From NCBI GenBank assembly GCA_021740825.1, contig JAIOZA010000026.1, positions 1 through 38,702 of the forward strand: a stretch of 38,702 bases of DNA. Reading direction: 5' to 3'. Below, in pieces: positions 23,972-31,932 of this stretch (the stretch's first letter is position 1; each line of letters begins with the position of its first letter). Source of the stretch: Bacteroidia bacterium (GTDB taxonomy: Bacteria; Bacteroidota; Bacteroidia; B-17B0; Aurantibacillaceae). The notes under the pieces are model-generated. The model had not been told where the DNA came from. It searched no databases and was given only the letters and a program-made list of their open reading frames with translations. Both the position numbers and the translations under genes were made by a program.

Positions 23972-24363
23972 TGCCAAGTATTTTCACTAAAATAATTAAT
24001 GGCGACGTCCCTTCATATAAAATTGCCGAAGACGATAATTGTATAGCTTTTTTAGATGTATTTCCATTAAAACGAGGACATGTACTTGTAGTTCCTAAGA
24101 AAGAAGTTGACTACATATTTGACCTTGATAGCCAAACTTATAATCAGTTAATGGCATTCAGTAAAACAATTGCCGTGGCACTAAAAAAAACAATTTCTTG
24201 CAAAAGAGTAGGATTAACTGTTGTAGGTTTAGAAGTTCCACACGCTCATATTCATTTAATTCCAATCAATTCAGTAAATGACATGAATTTTGCAAACGAA
24301 AAACTACAATTAACTTCCGAAGAATTTTCGAGCATTGCTTTACAAATTAAAGAAAATTTATAA
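23971..24363 (+). CDS. HIT-family (histidine triad) nucleotide hydrolase
   Basis: This 130-residue protein of the Hint/PKCI branch acts on nucleoside phosphoramidates or dinucleotides. The triad motif HAHIH (His91, His93, His95) sits in VPHAHIHLIPI, with His93 expected as the nucleophile. The N-terminus SIFTKIINGDVPSYKIAEDD and the segment FLDVFPLKRGHVLVVPKKEV are typical. It overlaps greA by one base and lies about 90 bases before yidC. Confidence 0.93.
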   Translation: MPSIFTKIINGDVPSYKIAEDDNCIAFLDVFPLKRGHVLVVPKKEVDYIFDLDSQTYNQLMAFSKTIAVALKKTISCKRVGLTVVGLEVPHAHIHLIPINSVNDMNFANEKLQLTSEEFSSIALQIKENL

Positions 24364-24422
24364 TTTCAAAAAATTAGGTCTCATTTATAATTTTTTGACG
24401 AATTCTCGTTAATAAAAACGCT

Positions 24423-24430
24423 TATATTTG
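24423..24430 (+). promoter_or_regulatory. Candidate -7 element of yidC
   Basis: TATATTTG matches TAnnTTTG, 23 bases before the yidC ATG at 24454. It supports a separate yidC transcript. Confidence 0.5.
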
Positions 24431-24453
24431 CAGCCTAAAAATCACTTCCCACA

Positions 24454-26349
24454 ATGGATAAAAATTCGCTAATTGGTTTAGGATTAATTGCAGCCATACT
24501 AATTACATGGTTAGCATTAGCAGGGCCAAGCAAAGAACAAATTGCTCGAAATAAAGAAATTAAAGATTCAATTGAGTTAGCTATAAAAGTAACTGAAATT
24601 GCTGAGGCTGAAAAAGTTGTTGCGCACAAAACCACCACATCAAAAGATACTTCAATTTCTAATTTAGTAACCGACTCAATTGCAAAACTTGCAAGTGTTA
24701 GTTTATATAAAGATTTTGCTCCATCAGCTATTGGTAAATCAGAAGTGGTTACATTAGAAAATGAAAATATTAAAGTTTACATTTCTACAAAGGGTGCAAA
24801 GGTTGAAAAAGTTGAACTTAAAAACTACAAGCGATACCATAACAGAACAGTTCCTTTAGTTTTATTTGATAAAGATTCTACTTCACAGTATTTACAATTC
24901 GAAGCATATTCAAACAATATAAAGCTCACAACGGATAGTTTTTATTTTAAACCATCCTCTTTAAGCGAAGAAGTTGCAGGTGATGGAACAAAATCAATAG
25001 TCTTGAAACTCGAAACGTCAAAGTCTGAAAGTTACATTGAATACACTTATTCCTTAAGAGGAAATGATTACATGTTAGATTATGATGTAAATTTTGTAGG
25101 AATGCAAAACATTATTTCCAGTAAATCAAATAGTGTAATGATGCATTGGTCGCAAGCAATGCCAACTCAAGAAAAATATATTACAAAAGAAAGGGAAGCA
25201 GCAACAGCTTATTATAATCAAATTACTGAAGGTGTTGATTATATTAATGCGCGTAAAAGCGAAGAAAAATTATTAAATGAAGATAATATTAAATGGATTT
25301 GCTTTAAGCAACATTTTTTTAATTCATCATTAATTGCTGATACTGAATTTTCAAAGCAAGGTAGTTTTATTAAAACATCCGAAAATCCTGCTGATTCTAA
25401 CATTGTAAAAACAATTACAGCTGAAGTTGCTATACCATTTAAACACTCTTCATCCGAAAAATTTGGTATGGCATTTTATTTTGGACCAAATCAATACCAA
25501 ACTTTAAAAGCATATAATTTAGATTTGGAGGAAATTATTCCTTTAGGATGGAGTGTGTTTAGCTATATTAATAAATGGATGATTATCCCTTTATTTAGTT
25601 TACTTTCTGGTTTAAATAGCGGTATTATTATTTTAATCTTGACCTTAATTTTAAAAACGTTATTATTTCCTATTGCTTATAAAACTTACATGAGTAGTTC
25701 AAAAATGCGTGTTTTAAAACCAGAGATTGATGAATTAAATGCCAAGTTTGAGAAAAATGATGACCCTTTAAAAAAGCAGCAAGAAACGATGGCTTTGTAT
25801 AGACGTGCGGGTGCTAACCCACTTTCTGGTTGTTTGCCAATGCTTTTACAATTTCCTATTTTAATTGCACTATTTGGATTTTTTCCGGCCGCAATTGAGT
25901 TACGACAAAAAGGATTTTTATGGACCGATGACTTATCTACGTATGATTCTATTTATAATTTTGGCTTTGAAGTTTGGGGCTATGGCGATCACGTTAGTTT
26001 ATTTGCCATATTAATGTTTCTATCAACAATTATTTATACGTGGATGAATCAGGCGATGCTTCAACCGCAGCAAACACAAATGCCAGGTATGAAATATATG
26101 ATGTATTTAATGCCTGTTATTTTTGTAGCAGTAATGAATAGTTACGCAGCCGGCTTAAGTTGGTATTATTTTTTAGCAAACGTGATTACATTTTTACAAA
26201 CGTGGATAATGAAAAAGTTGATTGATGATGGAAAAATTAGAGAGACTCTTTTAGCAAATATGAAGAAACCTGAAAAAAAATCTTCCTTTCAAACTAAACT
26301 TGAAGAGATGGCAAAGCAACGTCAACAGTTGCCAGCTAAAAAGAAATAA
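24454..26349 (+). CDS. yidC: Membrane protein insertase YidC
   Basis: YidC inserts and folds inner-membrane proteins, alone or with SecYEG. The 631-residue protein has an N-terminal anchor (LIGLGLIAAILITWLALAG). A large periplasmic P1 beta-domain covers about 90-350. The conserved five-helix insertase core begins near 365, with WSVFSYINKWMIIPLF, the hairpin TYMSSSKMRVLKPEIDELNAKF, NPLSGCLPMLLQFPILIALF and PGMKYMMYLMPVIFVAVMNSYAAGLSWYY (split across helices). A Lys-rich C-terminal tail follows. The length fits Bacteroidota YidC proteins. A hairpin terminator begins just past the stop. Confidence 0.96.
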   Translation: MDKNSLIGLGLIAAILITWLALAGPSKEQIARNKEIKDSIELAIKVTEIAEAEKVVAHKTTTSKDTSISNLVTDSIAKLASVSLYKDFAPSAIGKSEVVTLENENIKVYISTKGAKVEKVELKNYKRYHNRTVPLVLFDKDSTSQYLQFEAYSNNIKLTTDSFYFKPSSLSEEVAGDGTKSIVLKLETSKSESYIEYTYSLRGNDYMLDYDVNFVGMQNIISSKSNSVMMHWSQAMPTQEKYITKEREAATAYYNQITEGVDYINARKSEEKLLNEDNIKWICFKQHFFNSSLIADTEFSKQGSFIKTSENPADSNIVKTITAEVAIPFKHSSSEKFGMAFYFGPNQYQTLKAYNLDLEEIIPLGWSVFSYINKWMIIPLFSLLSGLNSGIIILILTLILKTLLFPIAYKTYMSSSKMRVLKPEIDELNAKFEKNDDPLKKQQETMALYRRAGANPLSGCLPMLLQFPILIALFGFFPAAIELRQKGFLWTDDLSTYDSIYNFGFEVWGYGDHVSLFAILMFLSTIIYTWMNQAMLQPQQTQMPGMKYMMYLMPVIFVAVMNSYAAGLSWYYFLANVITFLQTWIMKKLIDDGKIRETLLANMKKPEKKSSFQTKLEEMAKQRQQLPAKKK

Positions 26350-26356
26350 AGTCTTT

Positions 26357-26385
26357 AAAGTCGCTTAATTTGAGCGACTTTTTTG
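26357..26385 (+). terminator. Terminator of yidC
   Basis: AAAGTCGCT (26357-26365) pairs with AGCGACTTT (26373-26381), a 9-bp stem with a seven-base loop. A T-run follows to 26384. Confidence 0.85.
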
Positions 26386-26521
26386 TTAAACAAAACTTTT
26401 CTTACAACCTTTCTACAAAAAATTAGCGATTCGAAATAACTTGTAATAGCTGATTTATCTTGAATTTTGATTGCTTTTTAATTTTTATTGATTTAGCTTA
26501 GTCGTTGAAAATAAACTTGAC

Positions 26522-29500
26522 ATGACAAAAATTTCTAAATTAGCACTGATCTACTTTTTTTTAATTAATAGTAATGCACATGCTCAAAATTGGGTTGATA
26601 AACTGCATGATACTACACAAAATTTTTATTCAATACAACAGGAGTTCCATAATTACTGGCAAAATAAAACGTATGAAAGAGGTAAAGGTTATAAAGCTTT
26701 TAGACGCTGGGAATGGTTTACTGAACCAAGAGTTTATCCGTCAGGAGATTTGAAATTAGGTTCTCGTGCAAAAGCATTTGAAGAATTTGAAAAATATAAA
26801 GCACAAAATCCTTCGGCTGCTCAAAAAATTAATTCTCCGATTTTCACTTCAAGCACTGGTAATTGGACAGCTATGGGACCTTTCGGTTCGCCTATAGGTG
26901 GCGATGCAGGACGATTGACCTTCATTAGATTTATGCCTGGTAATAATAACACTATTTTTGTAGGTACTGGCGCAGGTGGTTTATGGGTATCAACTAATGC
27001 AGGATCAACATGGACAACAAATACCAATAATTTATCGGTTTTAGGTTGTTCTGATCTAGCAATTAATCCGTTAAATACAAATATCATGTACTTAGCAACT
27101 GGTGATATTGATGCTGGGGATACCTACTCAACGGGAATTTTAAAATCGATTGATGGAGGATTAACTTGGAATACAACTGGCATAAATTGGGCAGTATCCT
27201 TAAGTCGTAGAATAGGAAGATTATTGATTAATCCTATAACTCCTAACGTTTTATTTGCAGCTACTTCGCAAGGTTTGTACCGCTCTAATAATAGTGGAAC
27301 AAATTGGTCATTATTAAAAACTGGTAATTTTAAAGATATGGAATTTAAGCCAGGTGATACAAGTACAGTTTATGCAGTAACTGCAAGTAGTTTTTATAGG
27401 TCGTTAACAGGAGGTGCCACACCAGCATCTTTTACACAAGTAACCAGTGGAATAACTTCAGCTGGAGTGCGTATGTGTATTTCTGTAACTCCTGCTGACC
27501 CAAATTATATTTACGTTTTATCAAGTGCATCTGATAATTCATTTGGTGCTTTATTTAGATCAACAAATTCTGGAACAAACTTTACGTCAATGTCTACTTC
27601 GCCAAATATTTTTGGATGGGATCCTAACGGTTCTGATACTGGTGGGCAAGGTTGGTATGATATTGCTTGTGGTGTTTCGCCAACTAATAAAAATGAACTT
27701 ATTTGTGGAGGTGTAAATACATGGAAATCTTTGGATGGAGGTGTTACTTGGAATTTAAATACACATTGGTATGGAGGAGGAGCTCCTTATGTGCACGCAG
27801 ATTTGCACGCGGTAGAATACATAAGTGGAACAACTTGCTATTTGGGAACTGATGGAGGTATTGCAAGAACAACAAATAGTGGTTCTACATGGACAACTAT
27901 AAATGGCCAAATGAACATTGCACAATCATATCGGATGGGACAATCTACAACTACTGCAAACTATGTACTTTCTGGTCATCAGGATAACGGAACAAATTTA
28001 TTAAACGGAACGACATGGACAGAAGTGTACGGCGGAGATGGAATGGATTGTTTTGTGGATAGAACAAATAATAATGTAATGGTAGAAAGCTACGTAGAGG
28101 GAGATTTTAATCTCACTAATAATGGAGGAGCTAGTTGGTCAAATATCACAAATGGTTTGATTGGTACAGGTGCTTGGGTTTCACCAATTATTCAATCACC
28201 GCACGTTGCAAATACTTATTATTGTGGCTATCAGCAAGTGTTTAAAACTACCAACAAAGGTACGCTATGGACGCAAATGGGAACTATTAATAGTAGTGGA
28301 GATATTCTATCATTAGCGGCAGCGCCCTCAAATTCATTAGTGCTGTATGCCGCATCAAGCAGTAATATTTTTAAAACAGTAAATGGTGGTGCATCATGGA
28401 CATCCATCACAACTGGCTTGCCATCTGGCACCGCACAAATTACAAGAATAGCAGTTGATAACACGGATGCTAATAATATTTTTGTTACGTTTTCTGGTTA
28501 TTCTTCTGCTAATAAAGTTTACATGTCAAGTAATGGAGGCTTAACCTATAGTAATATTTCTACTGGATTGCCTAATTTACCTGTAAATTGTATTGTATAT
28601 GTAAATAATTCTAATGATGCCATTTATGTAGGAACTGATGTGGGTGTATATTATAGGGATGGAAGTATGAATTCATGGACTCCCTTTATGACTGGATTAC
28701 CAAATGTAATTGTAAATGATTTTGAGATTTTTTATCCAACAAATAAATTAAGAGCAGCAACTTATGGGAGAGGTATTTGGCAATCAGATTTATTTTCTGA
28801 TCCTGCAGCAGTCCCAACTGCTTATTTTTCTACTGCTTATTCTTCTGCTTGCATCAATACCCCGTTTTTGTTGAGCGATCAATCATCAAATATGCCTACA
28901 GCATGGACTTGGAGTTTAACAGGAGCTTCTCCTTCAACATCAACTATAAAAAATCCTACTGTTACATATAACGCTGCAGGTGTGTACACTATTTCATTAA
29001 TTTCTACAAATGGTAACGGTGCAAGCGCTATCTATACTAGCACAATTTCAGTAATAGCACCACCAACAATTACTTTAAGCGCAACAGCATCATGCAATGG
29101 GCAACCAGCTAATCTTTCTGCAAATGGTGCAAGTACGTATGTTTGGTCTAGTGGCTCAACAGGAGCTAACACCGCTGTTACTCCAAGTATAACTTCAGTA
29201 TATACTTGTACAGGCTCTGTAGGCGCTTGTAATTCTACAAAAACCATTACAGTGAATGTTGGTTCCGTAATTACACCAACCATCACGCAAAATGGATTAG
29301 TACTAACATCTAGCGCATCTTCTGGTAATCAATGGTATTTAAATGGATCGCAAATTGCTGGAGAAACCTCTCAAACATACACGGTAATGCAAAGTGGTTT
29401 TTATTCTGTGTGGGTTACTTCTGCAATTGGTTGTCAATCATCTTCAACTCCAAAACAAGTAACAGTTACAGGGCTTGAAAATAATGCCATCGCAAATAGC

Positions 29501-29734
29501 ATATCACTTTCTCCAAATCCGGCTAAGGATGTGCTATTTATTAATGTTATTGGTAGTGATAGTAAAAATGTCAATTATTCAATTTTCTCAATTAAAGGTC
29601 AGTTAATTAAGAATGGAGAATTGCTTCTTAATAATAAAGAATCAATTTCAATTTCTGATTTAGCAGCAGGTGTTTATGAAATTAAAATTTCTATGAAAGA
29701 GACTAATTCGTCTTTTAAGTTTATTAAAGAATGA
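26522..29734 (+). CDS. T9SS-exported protein with BNR/sortilin-like repeats and PKD domain
   Basis: The 1070-residue protein has a signal peptide at 1-22 (ending NAHAQ). A short N-terminal region with FRRWEWFTEPRVYPSGDL follows. Residues about 115-755 carry many sialidase/VPS10-type repeats of the form STNAGSTWT, SIDGGLTWN and KTVNGGASWT, implying a beta-propeller. A PKD-like domain lies at about 763-846 (SDQSSNMPTAWTWSL), then Ig-like segments. From about 990 there is a type A T9SS sorting domain (ISLSPNPAKDVLFINV, ending SFKFIKE). Sialidase catalytic residues are not evident, so an enzymatic activity should not be assumed. It is convergent with gatB. Confidence 0.87.
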   Translation: MTKISKLALIYFFLINSNAHAQNWVDKLHDTTQNFYSIQQEFHNYWQNKTYERGKGYKAFRRWEWFTEPRVYPSGDLKLGSRAKAFEEFEKYKAQNPSAAQKINSPIFTSSTGNWTAMGPFGSPIGGDAGRLTFIRFMPGNNNTIFVGTGAGGLWVSTNAGSTWTTNTNNLSVLGCSDLAINPLNTNIMYLATGDIDAGDTYSTGILKSIDGGLTWNTTGINWAVSLSRRIGRLLINPITPNVLFAATSQGLYRSNNSGTNWSLLKTGNFKDMEFKPGDTSTVYAVTASSFYRSLTGGATPASFTQVTSGITSAGVRMCISVTPADPNYIYVLSSASDNSFGALFRSTNSGTNFTSMSTSPNIFGWDPNGSDTGGQGWYDIACGVSPTNKNELICGGVNTWKSLDGGVTWNLNTHWYGGGAPYVHADLHAVEYISGTTCYLGTDGGIARTTNSGSTWTTINGQMNIAQSYRMGQSTTTANYVLSGHQDNGTNLLNGTTWTEVYGGDGMDCFVDRTNNNVMVESYVEGDFNLTNNGGASWSNITNGLIGTGAWVSPIIQSPHVANTYYCGYQQVFKTTNKGTLWTQMGTINSSGDILSLAAAPSNSLVLYAASSSNIFKTVNGGASWTSITTGLPSGTAQITRIAVDNTDANNIFVTFSGYSSANKVYMSSNGGLTYSNISTGLPNLPVNCIVYVNNSNDAIYVGTDVGVYYRDGSMNSWTPFMTGLPNVIVNDFEIFYPTNKLRAATYGRGIWQSDLFSDPAAVPTAYFSTAYSSACINTPFLLSDQSSNMPTAWTWSLTGASPSTSTIKNPTVTYNAAGVYTISLISTNGNGASAIYTSTISVIAPPTITLSATASCNGQPANLSANGASTYVWSSGSTGANTAVTPSITSVYTCTGSVGACNSTKTITVNVGSVITPTITQNGLVLTSSASSGNQWYLNGSQIAGETSQTYTVMQSGFYSVWVTSAIGCQSSSTPKQVTVTGLENNAIANSISLSPNPAKDVLFINVIGSDSKNVNYSIFSIKGQLIKNGELLLNNKESISISDLAAGVYEIKISMKETNSSFKFIKE

Positions 29735-29787
29735 TGATTGCGGTATAGAAAATTTGTTGATTAATTTAAAAGTAAATTCAATTGGAT

Positions 29788-31239
29788 TTATTTTTCCAGT
29801 GCTTGTTTTACTAATTGATTAGCCATCTTTGGATCCGCTTTTCCTTTTCCTAACTTCATCACTTCACCAACAAATAAACCTAATAAATTTGTTTTACCAC
29901 TTTTATATTCAGTAATTTTTTCTGGATATTTAGCTAAAGCTTGATCAACTAATTCTTGCAAAGCTTCATTGTCATTGCTTTGTAATATATCTAATCGTTG
30001 TGCAATACTCAAAGCAGATTCTTTTGGATTTAGTAATAATTCAGGAAATAATTTTTGTGTTGCTGCCGCATTACTAATTTTGCCATCATCAATTAAAGCA
30101 ATTAATTCTGCAATACTATTTGGTTGAACTTCAAATTGCTCAATTGCAAAAGCGTTTTCATTTAAATAAGATTTAATACTTCCCATCATCCAATTGGCAG
30201 CTGCTTTGTAATTTTTTGTGAAGGAAACTAATTCATTAAAATATAAAGCTAATCCTTTAAGATCAGTAAGATTGGTAGCGTCGTATTCAGATAGTCCAAA
30301 TTCGTACATAAATTTCTTAAGTAAATCATTTGGAAGCGCAGGCATTTCTGCTTTCACTTTATCAATATATTGCTGAGTTATAAATACTGGCTGTAAATCT
30401 GGTTCAGGAAAATAACGGTAATCATTGGCGTTTTCTTTACTTCTTAAAGCAAAAGTAGAACCATCTACTGCATTAAAACTGCGTGTTTCGCCGGCAATTT
30501 CTTCACCAGATTCTATTAAATCAATCTGTCTTTTTATTTCAAAATCAATGGCTCGTTGAACATTACGAAATGAGTTCATATTTTTAACTTCCACTTTCTT
30601 TCCATATTCAGTAGCATCTTTTAGCATCACTGATATATTTGCATCGCATCGTAGCGAACCCTCTTCCATATTTCCATCGCAAATATCTAAGTAGCGAACA
30701 AGTTTACGAACTTCGTTAAGATAAATGTATGAATCTTCTCCACCACTAAAATCAGGTTCAGTTACAATTTCTAACAATGGTGTTCCTGCTCGGTTTAAAT
30801 CAATTAAGGATTCAAATGGATCTATATCATGCATGCTTTTACCTGCATCCTCTTCCATATGAATACGCGTTAAATTGATACGCTTTTCGGTGCCATTTTT
30901 TAGTTTAATATCCACATAACCACCTGTGCAAATTGGTGTTTTATCCTGTGTAATTTGGTATCCTTTTGGTAAATCGGCATAAAAATAATTTTTGCGTGCA
31001 AATTGATTTTCGTGACGAATTTCGGAATGAGTTGCTATTCCTAATTTTACCGCAAATTCAATAGCTTGCGTATTTACTTTTGGTAATGTACCAGGATGCC
31101 CTAATGAAATTACACTGACATTTGTATTTGGCATTGCTCCATATTCTGCCAAATCGTTGCTATACATTTTTGTTTTAGTTAATAATTGAATATGGCATTC
31201 TAAACCAATTACTGCTTTATATTTATCGTAAACGGACAT
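29788..31239 (-). CDS. gatB: Aspartyl/glutamyl-tRNA(Asn/Gln) amidotransferase subunit B
   Basis: GatB is the kinase and tRNA-binding subunit of GatCAB, which converts misacylated Glu-tRNA(Gln) and Asp-tRNA(Asn) to the amidated forms. The 483-residue protein has the family signatures YKAVIGLECHIQLLTKTKMY, GHPGTLPKVNTQAIE, FARKNYFYADLPKGYQI and HMEEDAGKSMHD. It also has YRYFPEPDLQP and a C-terminal YqeY-like helical domain (ANWMMGSIKSYLNE, then KGKADPKMANQLVKQALE). All are complete. GatA and GatC are not in the window. The ATG at 31239 is used; no promoter motif is recognised upstream. Confidence 0.96.
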   Translation of the reverse strand: MSVYDKYKAVIGLECHIQLLTKTKMYSNDLAEYGAMPNTNVSVISLGHPGTLPKVNTQAIEFAVKLGIATHSEIRHENQFARKNYFYADLPKGYQITQDKTPICTGGYVDIKLKNGTEKRINLTRIHMEEDAGKSMHDIDPFESLIDLNRAGTPLLEIVTEPDFSGGEDSYIYLNEVRKLVRYLDICDGNMEEGSLRCDANISVMLKDATEYGKKVEVKNMNSFRNVQRAIDFEIKRQIDLIESGEEIAGETRSFNAVDGSTFALRSKENANDYRYFPEPDLQPVFITQQYIDKVKAEMPALPNDLLKKFMYEFGLSEYDATNLTDLKGLALYFNELVSFTKNYKAAANWMMGSIKSYLNENAFAIEQFEVQPNSIAELIALIDDGKISNAAATQKLFPELLLNPKESALSIAQRLDILQSNDNEALQELVDQALAKYPEKITEYKSGKTNLLGLFVGEVMKLGKGKADPKMANQLVKQALEK

Positions 31240-31623
31240 TGTGCTATTTATGAATTAAATTTTAGTCTGTATAAGCAGTTCACATGCTAATTCAGACTTT
31301 AAAGATAGTAAATTTTATATTGACTTTATAGGTCTTGAAAATTGATATTATAGTAAGTACTTAAGCATAGTTAGGTATTTAAAAAAGATTGCTATCATTT
31401 AATATATCAAAAAGAGATTCTTGACTATTTTGTACTAATAGAATCTTTTTTGTAAAGTTTATGTTAATTAATTAAATGTATATTGAAAATTATTAGGAGT
31501 TTTATGAAATTCATTCGTAACTTGGTATTAATTAATTATTAATTTATTGAAAATTAACTGAAAATTATTAGTCGGTTAAAGTAGTTTCAGAAAAATAGGT
31601 TCGTTATTTAAAACAAAACTCAA
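31240..31623. other. Gap between divergent gatB and a small gene
   Basis: These 384 AT-rich bases contain no convincing gene. A possible 12-codon ORF (31504-31542, MKFIRN...) has no supporting context. The 13-base motif TGAAAATTATTAG occurs twice (31484-31496 and 31559-31571). A terminator-like hairpin is listed separately. No exact TAnnTTTG element for either flanking gene was found. Confidence 0.5.
31415..31451 (+). terminator. Possible orphan terminator
   Basis: AGATTCT (31415-31421) pairs with AGAATCT (31440-31446) across an 18-base loop, and a six-T run follows. No plus-strand gene precedes it, so it is either fortuitous or ends an unannotated short transcript. Confidence 0.35.
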
Positions 31624-31818
31624 ATGAAAAAAGAAAGCAAAGAAATGCTAAAAACTATTCTCCATAATCAAGAATTGATTATGAAAGCATTAAAAATTGA
31701 AATGCCTGAAAGGCAAATCAAGAAAGATGAGACAAAAAAATTAGCTCCAAAAAAGGCGCCATTAAAAAAAACAGCACTTAAAGCCGCCCCTTCTAAATTA
31801 ATTACTAAAAAAAAGTAA
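31624..31818 (+). CDS. Small lysine/alanine-rich hypothetical protein
   Basis: The 64-residue product has an N-terminal amphipathic helix (EMLKTILHNQELIMKALKIEM). A Lys/Ala/Pro-rich tail follows (KKLAPKKAPLKKTALKAAPSK), similar in style to histone-like tails. It is closed by a strong terminator 58 bases downstream, which supports it being a transcribed unit. Function is unknown; nucleic-acid binding through the tail is an inference. Confidence 0.6.
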   Translation: MKKESKEMLKTILHNQELIMKALKIEMPERQIKKDETKKLAPKKAPLKKTALKAAPSKLITKKK

Positions 31819-31875
31819 TCATAAATAGGCGTTAAATAGTAATTTTTTTTAAGCTAATTATTTTATTTTGTGTAA

Positions 31876-31905
31876 AAAAAAGACTCACCTAAGTGAGTCT
31901 TTTTT
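31876..31905. terminator. Bidirectional terminator
   Basis: Bases 31876-31888 pair perfectly with 31893-31905 (13 bp: A-run then GACTCAC) around a CTAA loop. The A-run and T-run flanks make it usable from both strands. It serves the small gene on the left and the 1572-residue protein gene on the right. Confidence 0.88.
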
Positions 31906-31932
31906 ATGTTAAATGCTATTTCTGTAAACTAA

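Noticed and set aside
29032..29286. ORFs antisense to repeat-rich surface protein genes (also 34490-34702, 36302-36664, 37875-38057)
   Set aside because: Low-complexity Thr/Ser/Val-coding repeats on one strand leave long open frames on the other; these are composition artefacts.
26522..29734. Sialidase assignment for the BNR-repeat protein
   Set aside because: The Asp-box-like repeats are present, but the Arg triad and other catalytic residues of sialidases could not be identified; such repeats also occur in non-enzymatic propellers.
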